Below are positions 34,941 to 47,901 of a stretch of 64,000 nt of DNA, piece by piece (positions within the stretch are counted from its first letter, which is position 1; each line of letters starts with the position of its first letter). Below the pieces are notes generated by a model, which saw only the letters and a list, made by a program, of their open reading frames with translations, did not search any database and was not told where the DNA came from. The translations under genes were made by a program, and so were the position numbers. The DNA is from Orobanche coerulescens (Eukaryota; Streptophyta; Magnoliopsida; Lamiales; Orobanchaceae): assembly GCA_033398695.1 (NCBI GenBank), contig CM065818.1:37472001-37536000 (forward strand), given 5' to 3'.

Positions 34941-35953
34941 CCGCGGTTAATTGTGGTGCATTTTTACAATGTGATTCGATGTTGGCATTTCCGGAAATGA
35001 GTGCTTTTGAACGGTTTTCATGATTGCATGCATTGACTAAGTGTGTAAGAGGTAAATTGTTCGTTTGGCCTACTTGGCTAGGATGGCTCTAGAGTATTTT
35101 GTGGTTTATGTTTTAAATCCTTTATTTGTGGATTTTGATGTTGGGAGACGAACCTCGTGGTCGTTCTTGTGTACTGTGAGTTGATGAGATTTGGGGCTAA
35201 AATCCCAATGGTTTTGTAAAAGTCGTTTTACGGATTTGGGGCTAAAATCCCAACGGTTGGTTAATGTCATTTTTCAGATAGTAAACTTTTGGGGCGGTGA
35301 CCCCTTTGTCTTTTGGATTTTGAAAAGTAGGATTTGATAATCCTAAATTGTTTTCTATTAAAACTCTCGATGGCATTCTAAACCGTTTTATAAATTATTC
35401 CCATTGATTTATGATATTTCGTTTTTGAGATGTTTTCTCAAACCCTTGCCTCGGGAAGTACTTTTCGTTTCGTTTGGATCTTTGAGGATCCTCGGTTATT
35501 GTTATTCGTGGAATGTGAATTGTATGGCTCGTATTTGCACTTTGTATTTGCACTAGCAAAACAGTGGAGTTTTGCTAACCCCCGAGTAATCGGGGGGTGG
35601 ATGTCTGTTTTTGCATTCAGGTTTTGGAGCATAACACAGGGTCGGCACGAAGGATGATGAAAGATGATCGATACTAATCACATGAGGAACCGTACATCGT
35701 GTGTTGGTTCAGTTGTACTTTATTTTCATTCTTTGTATTGTTCCCGTTGTACGGGTGTAGTTGTATTTTGTCCCCTGCGTGGGAATGAGTTGTATTTGAG
35801 CTGTATGTATTTGTGGAAAGACCAAATCGGTCTACTGAGTCATTGTAGCCTTGAAGGCATTATCGAGAGGTTAAATATTGTTACCAGCCTGGTAGATCCT
35901 CGAGGAGAGGGTCTACGGCGTGTAATATCCCTGAGTGGATTGGGGGTGTTACA

Positions 35954-38232
35954 TAAATGGTATCGGAGCTTAGGTTGAGGAAACCTAGGCTGTCGGGTCA
36001 AGTCGTGTTGTTTGAGTCTTGTTTCGTCGGATTTTATCTGACTGAGTCGTGTCGCGACGCGTCGTTTGAGTTTGTTGGTCGTGATTAGTATCGTGGGGCG
36101 ATCATCATCTTCGTGCGACCTGTGGAAGTAAGTCTCCCTTCTTTGTGTTGTGCCTCGTGTGACACGAGCTATTTTTATGATTATTTGTTAAGTGGTGGAA
36201 TTTTTATGTGAATTTTGATTTCACGATATGTATTTAGTCGACTTTCGTATTTGATTTATACGAGGAGTATTGTCGTTTGTGATGTCCTTTTATTGTTGTT
36301 TTTGTTCGTTGTTGATGATTTTCGAATCGATTTGCACGTTTTACAAGTTCTATTGTGGAAGCTTTGTGCTTATACGCGTTCGACTTGTTCACTAGCCAGT
36401 GCGGGAGGGTATTTTATCAGTGGTTTTGTTCTGAATGTGGTATTTTTATCGTTTATTTTCGTTTAAAGACATGTATTGTCTTGATTTTAAACGTTTTGAT
36501 GCGTGTGCTAGGAGTTGTTTTAGTGAACGTCGGTATGTGTGAGTTTTGGGCATTCTGGCCTATTGGATTTTTGAAAACCTTGAGTATCTTAGAAAAATAA
36601 ACTTCGAGACATACTTTTCAAATGACTTATTTTCTTGTGGTACATCCTAGGTGCCACAATGTATTTCAAAAATTTTTCTACCTCGAGGACCAAAATATTT
36701 GAGATATTTTCAACACTTTTATTTAGACCCGAGGGTCGAATATTTTGAAAGTTTTCACTAAGAGAAAATGTCCTCATTTTTATCAAATGCGAAATGGTTC
36801 TCCAATGTCTCGATAACGATGTTTCACGTTTGTATTTTTTGAAAGGTGATACTCAAGATCAATCGGTATTCTTCAAATTATTTTCAAAATGAGGTTTTCG
36901 TTTTTAAAACCTATCCATTCCCGTTTGAGGACTGGGTATGTATGTGTGATGTTCGCGTTGTCATTTTGATACTTTCTCCCGAGTATGACCGAATTGGCGG
37001 TGTGAGCGTTGAGTCGCTTTCCACACATTTGTTGCGTTAGCCCCCCCGTGAGAGGCGGAGTGTTGGTATTGAATGTTGTCGCCTCATGGCAATTTCTGCG
37101 TTGTCGCGCATGTGCGAGCTGTTAGAGCTTGATTTGGTATGACCGTGTGCATCGGTGATGGTTCCGTTATGCGTCGATTGTTTAATGTCTTGTTACCTTG
37201 CTCCCGTTTTTGTGAATTTCGTGGACGAGATCGGAGGTAATGCCCGTACTATTTTGACTTCTGTGTTTTCTCTTCCCCAGTCTATCGATTCGCTCATGTT
37301 CGTTGGTACTTTATGAACTTGTTCGGTATTTCAGTTTCATCGTCCGAACGAGCTGTGATCTTGTTGTGGGTCGATCTGGTTATCGGTGTGACTTTTTCGA
37401 GTTCGGTTCGATTCTTGTGAACTTTGTTCGGGAGTAACATCATTTGGTTCTACTAGTCCTTTTATTCGAAGGGATCGGATTTTGAACTTCTGTATTTTCT
37501 ACTTTGTCAACTCATTTATGTTCGTTGGCATTTCTGAGCTTGTCCTGCCCTTGTTTTTGTTTATCGAACGAGTGTGGTATCGTTTCGGAATAACTCATTT
37601 GTCGTTGTGACTTTTCAATCGCTATTCCCTTTCCTGTGGATCTTATGGGAATGCATGTCTTGTAGTTCTCACCAGATCATCCTGGGAGTTATTGTTTGAA
37701 CTTTATTGTTCTTCGTGATTCGAACATGATTCTTCGATTTTTTGTTGTCTCGATCGTTTGATTGTTCGGTTTTATTGACCTCGTTCCGTGATTGGCGAAC
37801 ATTCAGGCTCCTTCGTAATTCCCTTCAGTTCGGGAAATTAGTTTCGTTTTCGATCTTCCAGCCCTTAGGCGATGGGATTCCGTGTTTGTTCAGCGGTTGA
37901 CTCGCGTTTTGATTGATGCACCGTTGGGTTGGTCAATCATATTGGTTTTCGTTCGTTGTGTTTTGTGATTGTCGGATAATTGACTTGGCTATATTATCCG
38001 TTTGATGACGCTTGTCATTTGTTGGTTTTATTATATCCCTAACAGCGACGTTGTGTTGGTCGCCGTGGAGCGTGTTTTCACGCCGTATGTTCCGTTGCGT
38101 TGTATGTAACGTTTCGCCGTTTGGCATTAATTACGCGTTTCTTGCGTATCTCATTGAGTTTTCCTGGCGGAATATTGCTTCTCCCTACTTGTTTTAAGTT
38201 TCGGGACGAAACTTCTTTTAAGGAGGGTAGAA
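35954..38232 (+). other. non-coding internal region of LARD-like element
   Basis: Begins TAAATGGTATCGGAGC (primer site) and a leader with CCTAGGCTGTCGGG that resembles the gag leader of element 3 (60215-60235). Then comes 2 kb, T/G-rich on the plus strand, with only short chance frames. It ends with the GGACGAAACTT motif and the purine tract. No gag, protease, RT or integrase motif. Confidence 0.85.
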
Positions 38233-41005
38233 TGTAATATCCGCAATTTCGAATTTCGGTAATTTTTTTTTTTTCGGAGGAAGTTCGTTTTGACGACTCG
38301 CTCATGACCTTTCGTCATTTCGAGAATGATTAATTCCGCACTTTTTGTCATCCGAGTTCGTTTCGGTGTCGTTTTATTGAGTTCTGTGTCCTTAATCGAC
38401 TTTTCCACGTGGGAGTTCGACTTTGTAAAGTCACCATTAATTTTTGGTAACTCCAAAAATTCTGAATCTTTGCAATATTATAGAGCATCGAGTTAGCTTT
38501 CCAATGGTTCGAACGGTGAGTCAATCGGAGTCCGGACGAGAGAGTTATGGTCGTTTTAGCTCACCCGCTCGTTATTGGCGATCACCGGGCCGAACTCGGC
38601 CGTGTCGTCCGACACGGCCCGTGCCGTGCTCGTCCGGATAAGCCGGAAGTTTCGTCTCAGACCCGACCGTGCCGTCGCCCGACACGGCCCGTGCCGAACT
38701 CTTCCGGATTGGCACGAGACGACCGCCGACACGCCCGGCCGTGTTCCAGACACGGTCGAGTCGTGCCGAGTCGCCGCTTGGACGGGTCATCGTCGGAAGG
38801 CCCCTCCGCGCGCCGCGGCCGTGTCTAGCAGACACGGCCGAGTCCTGCCGGCCAATCAGTGCCACGGCCGTGTCGCGGACACGGTCGAGTCTGTCGAGCT
38901 ATTTAAAGCCCAGTGATCGTTTTTTCGCCATTTTTTCTCCTTCTTCCACTTCTCTTCAGCAGCTGGGCGTGTTCCAAGATTGTAGCCATGTTGTTTAACA
39001 ACATATAAATGAAGTTTGGAGGTTCATATCATCAATCATACGGCCTATAACATCCTTTGATCGAGCGAATCAGGTCAGATTTCCTAGAAATCTAGTTTTG
39101 GGGAATTTGGGGGTTTTTGTTGTTTTCGTCCGATTAATCCGATTTAACTTAGGATTTTGATGGATTGATGATTATTTAGATGTATTATATCATTTCCTTT
39201 ATTATTCCATGGTTGGATCGTATCGATTCGTTGTTTGAGTCGAGTTCTTGACCGACGCCTTGAAGGTGTGCGGTAAAATGTCTTAGAGGGGTTTTCGGGC
39301 GTTCTACGATTATTCCTCATCGTATGATCGATGATTTATTGATTATATTGTTGTTAGGGTCGAGTTTCTTGTGAAGAAACCGTGTTGAACCCTTCCGTTC
39401 GTTGTCGTCTTCCTTTTCGTTAGCATCGGGCGTTTCGAAGCTTTCCGGTTGAGCCGTGTTCGTCGGAATACTTGCGTGCGATTTGAGGCAAGTACCTTGC
39501 CAATACTTTTCTGGTTTTATGTATATGATGATCGGTGGTCGTATTGATGTGTTTGTTTGGTTATTTGAAATGAAGTTTCAAAAGGATTTTGTTTTGGCCT
39601 CGTTAAAGGCTTTCTTTCAAAACGCATGTGTTTTGTGAACGGTGTTTTGAGAATTGATTATGATTTGATTATTTTGAACGTTGAAGGATTTTATGAGGAT
39701 ACTCTCTTGTTTAAAGTTATGGAATCGTGTATTCCGTATTTAAGCTTGTTATTGTATTTTTGAAGAGTTTGGTAATGGTGTCGAGTTAATGGCCATCTCT
39801 AGTGAGTATTCTTAATGAACTTACATTCTTAGCATGTTAGTATTGCATGAGTAACGTGTGTGTGTGTATGCTCACTACGGGTTAGATCCGACGGGGTCTC
39901 GGTAGGGCTCCACGAAGATGTCGACCGCGAGCTTGCTTTTAACCACATGGGTTAGATCCGACGGGGTCTCGCGAGGATCCACGGCCGTGGGTCCGCGGTT
40001 AATTGTGGTGCATTTTTACAATGTGATTCGATGTTGGCATTTCGGAAATGAGTACTTTTGAACGGTTTTCATGATTGCATGCATTGACTAAGTGTGTAAG
40101 AGGTAAATTGTTCGTTTGGCCTACTTGGCTAGGATGGCTCTAGAGTATTTTGTGGTTTATGTTTTAAATCCTTTATTTGTGGATTTTGATGTTGGGAGAC
40201 GAACCACGAGGTCGTTCTTGTGTCTTGTGAGTTGATGAGATTTGGGGCTAAAATCCCAATGGTTTTGTAAAAGTCGTTTTACTGGATTTGGGGCTAAAAT
40301 CCCAACGGTTGGTTAATGTCATTTTTCTGATAGTAAACTTTTGGGGCGGTGACCCCTTTGTCTTTTGGATTTTGAAAAGTAGGATTTGATAATCCTAAAT
40401 TGTTTTCTATTAAAACTCTCGATGGCATTCTAAACCGTTTTATAAATTATTCCCATTGATTTATGATATTTCGTTTTTGAAATGTTTTCTCAAACCCTTG
40501 CCTCGGGAAGTACTTTTCGTTTCGTTTGGATCTTTGAGGATCCTCGGTTATTGTTATTCGTGGAATGTGAATTGTATGGCTCGTATTTGCACTTTGTATT
40601 TGCACTAGCAAAACAGTGGAGTTTTGCTAACCCCCGAGTATTCGGGGGGTGGATGTCTGTTTTTGCATTCAGGTTTTGGAGCATAACACAGGGTCGGCAC
40701 GAAGGATGATGAAAGATGATCGATACTAATCACATGAGGAACCGTACATCGTGTGTTGGTTCAGTTGTACTTTATTTTCCGCTGCTGTATTGTTCCCGTT
40801 GTACGGGTGTAGTTGTATTTTGTCCCCTGCGTGGGCATGAGTTGTATTTGAGCTGTATGTATTTGTGGAAAGACCAAATCGGTCTACTGAGTCATTGTAG
40901 CCTTGAAGGCATTGTCGAGAGGTTAAATATTGTTACCAGCCTGGTCGATCCTCGAGGAGAGGGTCTACGGCGTGTAATATCCCTGAGTGGATTGGGGGTG
41001 TTACA
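38233..41005 (+). repeat. 3' LTR of LARD-like element
   Basis: 2,773 bp, near-identical to 33180-35953 over long stretches (for example 34080-34430 against 39120-39480 with only a few changes). Its U3 hairpin array (38590-38890) differs by many small indels. Ends GGTGTTACA followed by GAGAG. Confidence 0.92.
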
Positions 41006-42686
41006 GAGAGTGCATGTCGAATACTAATGGTTAAGTGGGAGCACACATTATAGGTATGCTAATTGGATTAGTATACTCGAACCGACTCACCCTCGATTCG
41101 TCACACGAATTTCACTCTGGGATAGTCAATGACGGAATCGAAAGGTTGTGATAGGTATTCGTGAACCTTCGACTTGAGGGTTTAGTAGGGATGTTCTTAT
41201 GACGTCAAGATTTTCATTAGAGTAGTTCGACCCTGTAAACCGGAAAGCGGGGGTCAACCTCGACGTGCATATTGATGGGCAAGTAGCAGGTCTTACTGAA
41301 TACCAAGATAGAATTCTTTCTCCTGTTAGTGAATGGGTTATATGTCCTATGCGGTTATTGGCAGATGAGATCATAAGTCTTTGGCCAAAGCATTGGAGCT
41401 AGTTGTATTGGATACACGAGAGCTCGATGATCTTGATTTGCATTAACTCATGCATAGCGTCAAGTACAGATATGGTTTGACGGACCGTGACCCTATAACT
41501 TGATTGGGACATTTGAAAGAAGGGTTTATACGTATACTGGTATTCACGACAGAATGGTTCTTGAATGCTCCCAATCATTAGTTCTCAGTTGGGGTACATT
41601 GTAGGCCACCAAACTGGCTAGGTGGTGCTACTACTCTTTGGTTCCTCCCATTGCTGACTGAAACGGAACTACCGAGTCGCGCAATAGGATTGATGACGGA
41701 ATGAATCAAGATAATTTTCTCATTATGAATATTAGATATTAGATATCTAAAATTGGGACATTGGATGTTTAAATTGATTTATTGGATAAATTAATTTACG
41801 GCCTAATGAATTAAATAAATTACTAGGTCATTAATTTAATTCATGGATATAATTATTACTTGGAGAAATTAATTATGTTAGTATGTATTTGATATGATTA
41901 ATTAATAGGATTAATTAATCGATATAAATACATCGGAACAGAATCGGAGTTTATCTGTTTGGACTCACGGGAGTCCGAAACAAACTGAACTCGTCCGATT
42001 TTTCATCTTGTCCGCCCCCCTTCCACCTACCTTCCCATTGTCTTTTCTTTCCATTCTTTAATGGATGATAATGACATGGTGGGGCATTTTCTCATGTGGA
42101 TGAGCTGTGTGAAGAAGTGGGTTGTGTATAGAGAATAAGAGAAGATTTGTCATGTCACTTGACTTCACTTGGTACATTTGTTTTCATACGTGAGTTTTCA
42201 AGAGAGAAGAAAGAACTTAGAGTTCATTTTCAAAGTCTTCATCTTCTTTAGTTGTTCTTGATTTTCTTGGAAGAAAAATTGAAAAATAATAGAGAGATTG
42301 TGAGTTATACACTTAGAGTGTTATAATCACAAATCAAAAGCTTCATCATCCTAGCTCTAGCCGTATCCTCGAAGGATAGCAAGGTGATCGTCGTTCCGTT
42401 CGTTTCTCCGGCGCGTGGAAAGTAGAGACGCGGTGCTTTCGGCGTTGGATCATACAAGAGCTTCGAGCGGATTGGATTTGTAGAGATCAAGCAAAGCTTG
42501 GGGAATAGCTCAAGAGAAGGATACCATTTAATCAACGGACTACAAGGGTATGTTTCTCGTATCTCTTGTGTTTCGTTTAATATTCGTATATACATAGCTC
42601 GATCGATCCTCGTAGGGATTCGGATCGAATTAATTTTCATTTTACCGCTTCCACTGGGCCTTCGTTTTAGGCACTGAATCCCAACA

Positions 42687-43110
42687 GTGGTATCGAAGCG
42701 TAGGTCTTGCGATCGTATATATGATATTGGCATTTGGAATGCTTGATTAGATGGTGCATGAATTGGAATCATTTATAGTCATAATCGTGGTGTATGTTTT
42801 TCTTTCGTTGTAGTTGTATTTTTCGTAAGTTTATGTCTAAACATAAATCTTTATTTTTTGGGAAATGTGATTTATATTGAAGATATGAAAGTCGGAAAAT
42901 ATTGATATTGGATATCCGGTCGAAAATCTAGCTCCGAATCGTCGTCGGACGACTTTTTGGACAAGGTACAGGAAGCTGCCGGGCTGACCCGACCGTTTCA
43001 GGAGACACGGGCCATGCCAGCCGGCCAGTCTCGGAAGACTGTCGGGATGACCCGAGTGTGCCATTCGGCACGAGTCGTGTCTGGCCGACAGGCTATCGGG
43101 ACAACCCGAC
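42687..43110 (+). other. copia array internal A, leader
   Basis: Primer site TGGTATCGAAGC at 42688-42699, then an AT-rich leader and the start of a GC block with CGTGTC/GACACGG and GACAACCCGAC words (42960-43110). It is cut at 43110 by the minus-strand gypsy element. It aligns with 54853-55290 of unit B. Confidence 0.85.
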
Positions 43111-45183
43111 TGTAACACCCTCGAGATATTCAAGGTATATCACAGTGCTGTGACCCCTACATGGGACCGACCAGGCTAGACACAACTTACCATAGTAAAA
43201 ACACACATCATCCAGTTGAAAATCAAATAACACGCCCGGTAGAACCGACGGAATAATCAACAATGGCAAACATAAATAACTTCAACGAATACAAATCATA
43301 ATCCGAAGAGAAAAGCCTAAGTACTCGCGAGTACAATCTATAATATTCAAAATTAGACAACAACCATATCGAATGGAACAACGGAAATAGAAGGACTCAA
43401 GTGCACATGTCAACGACCCTGGCCAACATCCTCATACTGTCCCATCGCTTGCTTGTCCGGATGATCATAACCTGAAATCCATAACAAGAATTTTCCCACA
43501 ACGGGTCCCCAGAGGGGTTAGCAATTACGCTAGTACAAGTAATCAAGGCAAACCAATCGCTTACACATTTCATAGTACAATGCACCAAATTCATTTCAAA
43601 AACCAAAACCAGACATGTCTTTTCAGAAACAAACAGTCAATCAATTTGCCTAGGACCGGGAAGAAGCCACAAATCTCCCCCGAGGCCTCTAAGGACCCTC
43701 CCGAGCTGTCCACTTTATAAAACAAATAACGCACAGGCATTGCCTAGGACCGGGACGAAGCCACAAATCCCACCCGAGGCCTCTAAGGACCCTCCCGAGC
43801 TAGCTAGCGAAACGAACTCATGAATCCAGGGCTAAACCATTAGATTCCCTCCGTGATCCCGTCGGACCCTCCCGAGGTGAGCAAAGCACACACAATATAC
43901 ATTACCATTTCATGTTAAGCATAAAGGTTTCCAAAAATACTTGCCTTGAATAATTGACGACGCAACGAACGGAAGGAAAAACGCCGACGAACGCTAGGAA
44001 CCGTCAATCACGAACCTAACGATTCTAAGAACACAATCACAACCAATCCTAAACGAATACAGAATTGGAATACACCCGAAAATCCGCCTACGATTCATGT
44101 ATACTCGTATAAAAACAACAACGAGGGTGGACCACAACCAAACCCTCTCTATTACAAAAATACCACGAAATATACCATGAATCCGTAGGAAAACCAACAA
44201 TACCAACAAGATTAATCATAGTAATCATGAATTAATCCATCATACGGAACGAATCGGACGAAAACGTGAAAACCCCCAATTTACCCAAAACAAAGTTTTA
44301 GTAGTTTACCTCGAATTAATAACGAAGAACACGATTAGATGTTGATAATACACTCCAAAAACTCGAAGAAGATGATGGCTCGGAGTTACAAAGCTTCAAA
44401 TCACCGAAAGTGTCAAGAAAATTGCCTAGGAGTCGGATGGGGAGGAGGAGAAATGACAATGGCCGAAATCGGTCAACTCCTGGGTTTATAAACCCAGGTC
44501 GAGTTACGTACGTAAGCACAGGTAGCTAACGTATATTAGCTTGTTAACGTACGTAATCTACCCCATGCTTATGTACGTAACGAAAATCGCAGAATTTCCT
44601 GTACTATTTTACACACACCGTTACGTACGTAACAGAAACATGAATTACGTACGTAATGCTCCTTCCTGGGGAGTACAGTCCGCAACCACTGGCAAGGAAG
44701 GAACCGAAAATATCGAAATGCAACGGTGACGACTCATGATGGTACGAACGTAAAGGACTCGAGGCGACGAACTTAAGTGTTGAAGGAAAACATATTCCCG
44801 ACTACCCAAAGGTTCGGAAAAACAACAACAAACGTAATTATCCCAAAACTTTGGGAAATTACAAAACGGCCCAAAGCATTCGAAATGTACGATCCATGGT
44901 CGAAACATCAAACAAAAGCTCACAACACGCATAATAACGTGAGATGGATCCTCGGCAACCCCGAAACGGCGGTTCCGAACGACGATTTACGAGAATATCC
45001 GAAATAGCGACGGAAACAACATAAAACACCGAATCGAGTAAAACGAGTCCGAAACAAGCTCGAACAACAAAAAGTCCAATATTAAATATCCTCGAAATGT
45101 CATTACGTTTACAAGCGAGTTGCGAAAAATGAAAATACACCAAAATGAGAATATCAAGAGAAAGGAAAAATGCGGATATTACA
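43111..45183 (-). repeat. gypsy 2 3' LTR
   Basis: 2,073 bp. On the minus strand TGTAATATCC to GTGTTACA. It has TTACGTACGTAA words (44500-44660), the GCAAGT site at 43944, and two copies of the roughly 103-bp AGGCCTC/GGTCCTAGG repeat (43650-43800); the 5' LTR has only one. Confidence 0.92.
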
Positions 45184-45218
45184 TTCTACCCCTCTAAAAA
45201 CAAGTTTCGTCCCGAAAC

Positions 45219-46692
45219 TTAAGAAGCAAACAACTCGGGGTACCTAGCGCGCATGCTATCTTCGGTTTCCCAAGTTGCCTCCTCGACACCATGTCTCGAC
45301 CACTGCACTTTTACCAAGGGAATGGTCTTATGCCTCAGTCGCTTCTCATGGTGCTCCAAAATCTTCAAGGGACGCTCCTCAAAAGTAATGTCCTCGGCAA
45401 TATCGATCTCACCATAATCGATGATATGACTAGGATCCGGAACATATTTTCTCAGCTGGGAACCATGGAAAACGCTATGAACGTGACTCAAGGCCGGAGG
45501 TAGTGCCAAACGATATGCCAACTCACCGACTCGCTCGAGAATCTCAAAGGGTCCAATAAATCTCGGACTCAACTTCCCCTTCTTCCCGAAACGAAAAACT
45601 TCTCTCGTCGGTGACACCTTTAGCAAAACGTGGTCTCCCACCTCGAATTCCAAAGGTCAACGACGGACGTCGGCATACGTCTTCTGTCGACTCTGAGCGG
45701 TCATCATCCGTTCTCGAATCAAATCCACCTTCCGCCTCATCTCTAAAACAATATCCAGTTCTATCCTGACCAAATCAGACGCTTCGTTCCAACAAATCGG
45801 CGATCGACAACGCCGTCCATAAAGCACCTCATACGGTGCCATCCGAATCGACGCATGCCAACTATTGTTGTACGTGAATTCGATCAATGGCATGCTCCTC
45901 CCAGTCGCTACTCCAGTCGAGAGCACAAGCACGCAACATATCCTCGAACGTCTGGATAGTGCGTTCCGACTATCCATCTGACTGAGGATGAAAAGAGGTA
46001 CTCAAACGCAAACGAGTACCCAACGCCTTATGCACCTCACGATCCGAAACAATAGACTTGGGAGTACCGTGAAGCCTCACAATCTGTGCAATAAACACAC
46101 GAGCCAACTTCTCCGGGCCCCAAGTATCCTTGATGCCCAGAAAATATGCCGACTTGGTCAGGCAATCAACAATCACCCAAACCATATTCATGCCCGATCT
46201 CGATCTCGGCAAACTCGTAATGAAGTCCATCGATATGTCTTCCTATTTCCATTCCGGAACGGGAAGTGACTGCAATAACCCGACTGGTCGCTGATGCTCG
46301 ATTTTGACCTGCTGACAAGTCAAACATCTCGCTACAAACTGTGCGACCTCCTCCTTCATATCATTCCACCAGAAATTTCTCCTCAGGTCCTTGTACATCT
46401 TACTCGGACCAGGATGAACGTAGTAAGGCGTAGCATGGGCCTCACGTAAAATACTCTGCCTCGATTCCAAGTCATTCGGCACACATAGACGACTCTGGAA
46501 TCTCAATACCTCATCTTCATGAATCACAAACCCAGGAGACTTTCCCTTAAGAACATTCTCTCGGATTTGAATAATCATTGGATCCTCCAGCTGCTTCAGT
46601 TTAATTTCATCGATCAGAGACGACGAAATCTCTAAAGCACAAAGTCGCCCTACGGCTCCAGGCAACGAAATCTCAACACTCAACTCAATCAA
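45219..46692 (-). pseudogene. pol: gypsy 2 integrase and chromodomain-like tail, broken
   Basis: Minus strand. From 46692: the zinc-binding region (ending CLTCQQVK), then MDFITSLP. In the core, the second catalytic region reads SDREVHKALG: about ten residues present in element 1 after SDQ are missing in frame. HPQSDG is followed by TAG where Gln is expected (about 45973). A two-base deletion near 45893 shifts the frame before FTYNNSWHASI. A stop near 45655 precedes the last open segment (45653-45219), which holds the FRFGKKGKLSPRFIG segment and the WSRHGVEEATWE chromodomain-like tail and ends at a TAA. The layout equals element 1, with different lesions. Confidence 0.92.
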
Positions 46693-46710
46693 ATCCCGCT
46701 GAAGCTCGGC

Positions 46711-47901
46711 TTAAGACGTAAGAATCTCAAGTGTCCGCAACGAGACTGGTTTCCGACTCAAGACGTCGGCCACGACATTCGCCTTGCCCGGATGATAAAG
46801 GATTTCGAGGTCATAATCCTTAATCAACTCTAACCACCTCCTATGCCTCATATTCAACTCCCGATGAGTAAATATGTACTTCAGACTTTTATGGTCGGTA
46901 AAAATCTGACATACAGAGCCAAAAAGATAGTGACGACAAATCTTGAGCGCAAAAACAACTGCCGCTAACTCCAAATCGTGAGTAGGGTAGTTAAGCTCAT
47001 ACGGCCTGAACTGCCTCGACGCAAATGCAATAGTCTTGCCGTGCTGCATCAACACGCACCCAAGACCCTGACCCGAAGCATCGCTATAAACGACAAAACC
47101 CTCGTTGCCACATGGCAACGCCAAAATCGGGGCTGAAGTCAAACACCTCTTCAGCCCCTCAAAACTCGACTGCCTCTCGTCATTCCAGATGAACTTCTCG
47201 GACTTCTGGAGCAACTGTGTAAGTGGCCGAGCTAGTTTCGAGAAACCCTCGATGAACCTACGGTAGTAGCCAGCTAAACCCAAGAAACTACGGACCTCCT
47301 TCACGTTCTTAGGCGGTGCCCAATCCAACACTACCTCAACCTTCTGCGGATCCACACGAACTCCCTCGGCTGAGATCACGTGACCCAGAAACATCACTTC
47401 CTTCAGTCAGAACTCACATTTTGAGATCTTTGCATAGAGTTGCTTGGTCCTCAAAATGCCTAACACTACTCGTAAATGATACGCGTGTTCCTCCTCGTTC
47501 CTCGAATAGATAAGGATATTGTCAATGAAGACGATGACACACTTATCCAAAAACTCGATAAAGACCTTGTTCATCAATTGCATGAACACTGCCGGCTCTA
47601 ACTCGATAGCAAACTCTACCTCACGGTCCGGTGGAAATCCCGGTAACTCGTCAGGAAAGACGTCAGGAAACTCACTAACAACTGGAATCGATGAAAGCTC
47701 GACTCCACCACTCTCCGCCTTCAAGGCATAGCACCAATAACCAATACACCCCTTTCGCAGGAGTCTCATCGCCTTCAAGGCATTAATAACAAACTTATGG
47801 TTTCTCTTTCGCCCCACGAAAGAGTGCTCGGTGCCGTCCTCGGCTAGCATGGTGATGATCCTCGTGCGGTAGTTCATGATGCACCATGCCGCTCGAGCCA
47901 A
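46711..47901 (-). pseudogene. pol: gypsy 2 RT (internally deleted) and RNase H
   Basis: Minus strand. The segment before RT runs to EFAIELEP and then jumps straight to [11 protein letters not shown], skipping roughly 135 codons of the RT fingers and palm. The join at 47591-47595 lies in GCCGG, present at both flanks in intact copies. The catalytic box reads FIDN (47518-47529) in place of FIDD. A TGA near 47402 replaces the Trp of FWLKE. RNase H (47397-46711) is open with [10 protein letters not shown] and [10 protein letters not shown] cannot function. Confidence 0.93.

Larger units (their letters stand above)
33180..35953 (+). repeat. 5' LTR of LARD-like element
   Basis: 2,774 bp. Landmarks: GC hairpin array (33541-33840), TATA-like TATTTAAA at 33841-33848, GAG|GCAAGT at 34430, a two-copy repeat (34822-34940), acceptor-like ATTCAG ending 35620, and the terminus GGTGTTACA. 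It matches the 3' LTR closely except in the GC array. Confidence 0.92.
33180..41005 (+). mobile_element. non-autonomous Ty3/gypsy derivative (LARD-like), no gag or pol
   Basis: Complete element of 7,826 bp: LTRs 33180-35953 and 38233-41005, primer site at 35958-35969, internal region of only 2.28 kb, purine tract before the 3' LTR, GAGAG target duplications (33175-33179, 41006-41010). The LTRs share the TGTAATATCC...GTGTTACA ends and the GGACGAAACTT pre-tract motif of the coding gypsy elements nearby, so it probably borrows their proteins. No retroviral-type motif is found in any frame. Confidence 0.9.
32862..42686 (+). repeat. copia array LTR 1, split by nested gypsy derivative
   Basis: Starts TGTTAGGAGT, ends CCCAACA. 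The two pieces (32862-33179 and 41011-42686) align end to end with 52859-54852. Inside is the 33180-41005 element with GAGAG on each side. The LTR contains repeated ATTAATTAAT motifs (about 41750-41920) and no coding frame. Confidence 0.92.
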
